NCBI GenBank assembly: GCA_017619905.1
Contig: JAFZRK010000082.1
Coordinates: 1 to 8,935, forward strand
Direction of reading: 5' to 3'
Origin: Bacillota bacterium
Lineage (GTDB): Bacteria; Bacillota; Clostridia; Peptostreptococcales; Anaerovoracaceae
DNA: 8,935 bases
Position numbers and translations under genes: made by a program. The notes beneath the pieces were generated by a model. The model was given only the letters and a program-made list of their open reading frames with translations, had not been told where the DNA came from and did no database searches. Shown here in pieces: positions 6,026 to 8,935 of the stretch (positions are counted from its first letter, which is position 1; every line of letters begins with the position of its first letter).

Positions 6026-7281
6026 AAACGACACTGGATATTATAAAGAACGCAAGGGCGGCGGCGCCGGCGCTGGCGGCATCGGACGAGGCGCAGAGAA
6101 ACAGGGCGCTTCTGGCGATGGCTGACCGGCTCGAGGAAGCATGCGCGGACATACTTGCGGCCAACGCGGAGGACGTGGAAGCGTCCAGGGAGAAGTACGG
6201 CGCGGTAATGATAGACCGGCTGATGCTCTCGGAAGCACGCATCAAAGGCATGGCGGACGGAATAAGGGACGTCGTGGTGCTTCCGGATCCCGTCGGAAGG
6301 ACGCTGGCGGAGGTCGTAAGGCCCAACGGGCTGGTGATAAAGAAGACCGCGGTGCCGCTGGGCGTCATAGCGATAATCTACGAGAGCAGGCCGAACGTCA
6401 CCTCGGACGCGGCGTCGCTGGCGATAAAGTCCGCCAACGCTGCGGTGCTGAGGGGCGGCAAAGAGTCGTTCCGCTCGAACTTCGCGATAACCGCGGCCCT
6501 AAAGAAGGGGCTCGCGGACGCGGGACTCCCGGAGGATCTCGTGGGGCTGGTGGAGGATACGTCCAGAGCCAGCGCCATGGAGCTGATGCAGGCAGAGGGG
6601 CTGATAGACCTTCTGATTCCGAGGGGCGGAGCGGGGCTCATAAAGAGCTGCATGGAGAACGCCAAGGTGCCTTGCATAGAGACCGGCACTGGCATATGCC
6701 ACATCTACGTGGACGCGTCCGCAGATCCGGACAGGGCGGTCAGGATAATCGAGAACGCCAAGACCAGCAGGCCGTCCGTGTGCAACGCGGAGGAAGTTCT
6801 GCTGGTGCACAGGGACATAGCCGCGAAGTTCCTGCCGATGGTGTCCGAGGTGCTTAGGGACAAGAGAAGCGCCGCGGGTCTGGTGCCGGTGGAGCTTCGG
6901 CTGGACGCTGAGGCGGCAGAGATAATAGAAGGCACGCCCGCGGGTCCGAAGGACTTCGACACGGAGTTCCTGGACTACATTCTGGCCGTAGGCGTGGTCG
7001 GCAGCGTGGAGGAGGCGGTGGCGCACGTCCAGAAGCACTCCACGCATCACAGCGACGCGATCATGACGGAGGACAGGGCGGCCGCGGACTACTTTGTAAG
7101 GAACGTAGACTCGGCGGCGGTGTACGTGAACGCGTCCACCAGGTTTACGGACGGCGGCGAGTTCGGCCTGGGCTGCGAAATGGGAATATCCACGCAGAAG
7201 CTCCACGCGAGGGGCCCCATGGGGCTGGCGGAGCTCTGCACGTACAAGTATATAATCGAGGGCAGCGGTCAGATCCGCTGA
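6022..7281 (+). CDS. proA: Gamma-glutamyl phosphate reductase (glutamate-5-semialdehyde dehydrogenase)
   Basis: This enzyme reduces gamma-glutamyl phosphate with NADPH to glutamate 5-semialdehyde, which closes to pyrroline-5-carboxylate. The 419 residues are the normal family length. Visible motifs are ESRPNVTSDAASLAIKSANA (121–140), LRGGKES (143–149), the catalytic Cys254 in RPSVCNAEEVLLV (250–262), HHSDAIMT (342–349) and TQKLHARGPMGL (391–402), so the aldehyde dehydrogenase-type active site is intact. Its ATG overlaps the proB stop by 4 nt, which implies translational coupling and fits the known ProB–ProA partnership, in which the labile acyl phosphate passes between the enzymes. Its last codons lie in the first copy of a 19-bp repeat that recurs just after the stop. 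Confidence 0.96.
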   Translation: MKTTLDIIKNARAAAPALAASDEAQRNRALLAMADRLEEACADILAANAEDVEASREKYGAVMIDRLMLSEARIKGMADGIRDVVVLPDPVGRTLAEVVRPNGLVIKKTAVPLGVIAIIYESRPNVTSDAASLAIKSANAAVLRGGKESFRSNFAITAALKKGLADAGLPEDLVGLVEDTSRASAMELMQAEGLIDLLIPRGGAGLIKSCMENAKVPCIETGTGICHIYVDASADPDRAVRIIENAKTSRPSVCNAEEVLLVHRDIAAKFLPMVSEVLRDKRSAAGLVPVELRLDAEAAEIIEGTPAGPKDFDTEFLDYILAVGVVGSVEEAVAHVQKHSTHHSDAIMTEDRAAADYFVRNVDSAAVYVNASTRFTDGGEFGLGCEMGISTQKLHARGPMGLAELCTYKYIIEGSGQIR

Positions 7282-7316
7282 CATTATGAGCAGAACACAG
7301 CGGTCAGATCCGCTGA
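7263..7316 (+). repeat. Tandem 19-bp hairpin-forming direct repeat at the proA end
   Basis: CAGCGGTCAGATCCGCTGA occurs identically at 7263–7281 and 7298–7316, a period of 35 bp. Each copy can fold as a 6-bp stem, CAGCGG with CCGCTG, around the loop TCAGAT. The first copy encodes the last residues and stop of proA; the second is non-coding. It may be a tandem duplication of the gene's 3' end kept as an mRNA processing or stabilising element. No T tract follows, so it is not a typical terminator. Confidence 0.8.
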
Positions 7317-7334
7317 ACGGAGGCACAATAAGGA

Positions 7335-7366
7335 CCGCGGGGAGACCGGGCAGACGGGGCCCGCGG
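7335..7366 (+). other. G+C-rich intercistronic hairpin before proC
   Basis: CCGCGGG (7335–7341) pairs perfectly with CCCGCGG (7360–7366) around an 18-nt loop, ending just before the proC ribosome site AGGAGG (7368–7373). GGAGGCACAA is also duplicated at 7319–7328 and 7369–7378, the second copy holding the true ribosome site and the first a copy without a start codon. Together with the upstream repeats this leaves almost the whole proA–proC gap structured. Any effect on proC translation is inference. Confidence 0.5.
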
Positions 7367-7379
7367 CAGGAGGCACAAG

Positions 7380-8189
7380 ATGGCAGAAGGAATAAAGGCA
7401 GGGTTCATCGGCTGCGGCAACATGGGCGGAGTGCTGGCCGGCGTAGCGGCGAAAGCGCTCGGCGGCGACAGCGTCTACGTGTTCGACAAACACCCGGAAA
7501 AGACGGAAAAGCTGTCACTGAATTACGGTTGCAACAAGGCGTGGGCGGCGGAGATCCTTGAAAAATGCGGCATCATCGTGCTTGGGGTAAAACCGCAGGC
7601 GCTGCCGGATCTGCTGGAAAAGATAAAGGAGCCGCTTACAAGAAGGACAGACCGCTTCACCGTAGTCAGCATGGCTGCAGGCGTAAAGACCTCCGCGATA
7701 GAGGCCGCGCTGGGCGAAGTCCCGGTGATACGCATCATGCCCAACACCCCCTGCGCAAGCGGCGAGGGCGTCATCCTCTGCTCCAAAGGCAGTTTCGCGG
7801 GCGATGAAGACCTGAACGCCGTGCTTAAGATGTTCGAGCCGGCTGGAAAGCTCCTGACCGTCCCGGAGAGCAAGATCGACGCGGGCTGCGCGGTTTCCGG
7901 CTGCGGCCCGGCGTTCGTATACATGTTTATCGACGCGCTGATCGACGGCGGGGTGCGCGCGGGCCTTACAAGGGCCGAGGCGACGCTTCTGGCCGAACAG
8001 ACCGTGCTCGGATCCGCCAAATACGCGATCCAGACCGGCGCGGAGCCCGCAAAGCTGAAGGCGGACGTCTGCTCGCCCAAGGGCGCTACGATAGAGGGCG
8101 TGGCGGTGCTGGAGGAGTACTCCATGCGTTCCGCGGTGATGGAGGCCGTAAAGGCGGCCTACGAGCGCACCGTGGAGCTGGGCAAATAA
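7380..8189 (+). CDS. proC: Pyrroline-5-carboxylate reductase
   Basis: This enzyme reduces pyrroline-5-carboxylate to L-proline with NAD(P)H, the last step of the pathway. The 269 residues match the usual length. The N-terminal Rossmann fold begins with GFIGCGNMGG (residues 8–17). KPQ (71–73) and RIMPNTP (118–124) follow. The C-terminal helical dimerisation and substrate domain carries SGCGPAF (173–179) and the family signature around CSPKGATIEGVAVLEE (231–246), which has Lys234 where Gly is most common. ATG 7380 follows AGGAGG (7368–7373) at 6 nt. It is separated from proA by a 98-nt structured gap, unlike the tight proB–proA junction, so it could be expressed at a different level. It could also act on pyrroline-5-carboxylate derived from ornithine. 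The next gene begins 9 nt after its stop, in the same frame. Confidence 0.95.
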   Translation: MAEGIKAGFIGCGNMGGVLAGVAAKALGGDSVYVFDKHPEKTEKLSLNYGCNKAWAAEILEKCGIIVLGVKPQALPDLLEKIKEPLTRRTDRFTVVSMAAGVKTSAIEAALGEVPVIRIMPNTPCASGEGVILCSKGSFAGDEDLNAVLKMFEPAGKLLTVPESKIDAGCAVSGCGPAFVYMFIDALIDGGVRAGLTRAEATLLAEQTVLGSAKYAIQTGAEPAKLKADVCSPKGATIEGVAVLEEYSMRSAVMEAVKAAYERTVELGK

Positions 8190-8198
8190 AGCGTCATC

Positions 8199-8935
8199 AT
8201 GGGACAGAAAAGCACAGAAGTAAACAAAGGCGCCTCCGGGAAAGCCGGGGAGACGGCGCGCAAAGCGGTATCGTACGTTGTCGGGATCGTCATGATCGCG
8301 ATAGGCATCAACACGACCAAACTGGCTCAGCTGGGCATCTCGCCGACCAGTTCGTTTCCGCGCGCCATAGAAGCGGTGACGAACCTTACGCTGGGCACCG
8401 CGACGACCATAGTCTGCGTGGGCATGGTGCTGGTCCAGATAGCGATACTGCGCAAGAGGTTCAAGCCGCGCAACATCCTGGGGATCCCTCTGAGCATCGC
8501 GTTCGGGTGGGTGATAGACTTTTTCGGGACGGACCCAAGGGCTTTCGGGCATCTGCTCGCGAACGTGCCCAGACCGGAGACCTATCCTCTGAAGCTGCTG
8601 TGCTTTTTCATCGGAATCCTGATCCTGAGCACCGGAGTGTTCCTCTACAGCCGGGTCGAGTGGGTGATAATGCCCACGGACGGCCTGGGAAGGGCCATCG
8701 CAGAGGTGACCGGCAAGAACTTCGGGGACTGCAAGAGCATGGTAGACAGCGGTTTTGTGCTGATGGCCCTGATACTGCAGCTGGTGTACCTGGGCGGACT
8801 CAGGTCCTTTACGGAGAACGTCGTGGTGCGCGAAGGCACGGTGGTTGCGGCGGTGCTTGTGGGGCAGATAGTAAAGCTGCTCGGGAAGCTGTTTGGAAAG
8901 AAGGAGCCGCCGGCTGCGTCGTCCGCCGTAGAAAC
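8199..8935 (+). CDS. YczE/YitT-type (DUF6198-like) multi-spanning membrane protein (3' partial)
   Basis: The frame stays open to the window end; 245 residues are visible. The N-terminal 20 residues are hydrophilic. Hydrophobic segments lie at about 24–45, 67–84, 92–109, 131–150, 182–199 and 208–228. The LGISPTSSFPRAIEAVTNLTLGTATT region (around 45–70) and the later MPTDGLGRAIAEVTGK (158–173) and KSMVDSGFVLMALIL (179–193) segments are typical of the YczE/YyaS/YitT group, whose function is not established. The visible part ends in a basic, proline-rich tail, so little is probably missing. An in-frame TAA (the proC stop, 8187–8189) makes ATG 8199 the first possible start. No good ribosome site is seen, so translation probably depends on ribosomes finishing proC. 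Its position makes it a candidate partner of proline transport or homeostasis, which is inference from context only. Confidence 0.75.
   Translation, partial: MGQKSTEVNKGASGKAGETARKAVSYVVGIVMIAIGINTTKLAQLGISPTSSFPRAIEAVTNLTLGTATTIVCVGMVLVQIAILRKRFKPRNILGIPLSIAFGWVIDFFGTDPRAFGHLLANVPRPETYPLKLLCFFIGILILSTGVFLYSRVEWVIMPTDGLGRAIAEVTGKNFGDCKSMVDSGFVLMALILQLVYLGGLRSFTENVVVREGTVVAAVLVGQIVKLLGKLFGKKEPPAASSAVE

Overview
The window looks like a chromosomal segment from a G+C-rich member of the Bacillota, most likely class Clostridia. The support is a DnaD-domain protein, a clostridial DnaC-type zinc segment, a G5–M23 peptidase, strong AAGGAGG-type ribosome binding sites and a consensus sigma-A promoter. 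Coding DNA is G+C-rich but isoleucine is often read from ATA. All genes are on the + strand. I cannot fix the genus; an amino-acid-fermenting family such as Anaerovoracaceae is a guess.

Left block (1–2191): the 3' end of a DnaD-domain replication gene whose tail resembles the N-terminal zinc region of the clostridial helicase loader DnaC, without any ATPase. It overlaps by 11 nt the gene for a membrane-anchored G5–LytM (M23) peptidoglycan hydrolase.

Middle (2192–3503): after a 121-nt gap comes a monocistronic-looking gene with a very strong ribosome binding site. It encodes a 396-residue homologue of coenzyme F420-0:gamma-glutamyl ligase (CofE/PF01996), a family whose role in bacteria lacking F420 is unknown.

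Intergenic 3504–3745 is the most information-dense non-coding stretch. It holds a short hairpin behind the cofE-like gene, three AGTCTA repeats at an exact 12-bp period, a 13-bp terminator-like stem-loop, and an extended -10 promoter whose -35 box lies inside that stem-loop.

Right block (3746–8935): a proline operon. The order is putP (Na+/proline symporter), proB, proA, proC, then a YczE/YitT-type membrane protein cut by the window end. proB and proA overlap by 4 nt. The proA–proC gap holds a tandem 19-bp hairpin-forming repeat. The membrane gene begins 9 nt after the proC stop, in the same frame. PutP imports proline and ProB-ProA-ProC makes it from glutamate, so one promoter seems to drive both routes to raise intracellular proline. 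Osmoprotection or supply for proline fermentation are the likely purposes (inference).

I see no mobile element, CRISPR array, rRNA or tRNA. Most of the window is ordinary core metabolism. The parts worth a second look are the DnaD–zinc-tail protein, the orphan CofE homologue, the repeat/terminator/promoter cluster before putP and the proA–proC repeats.
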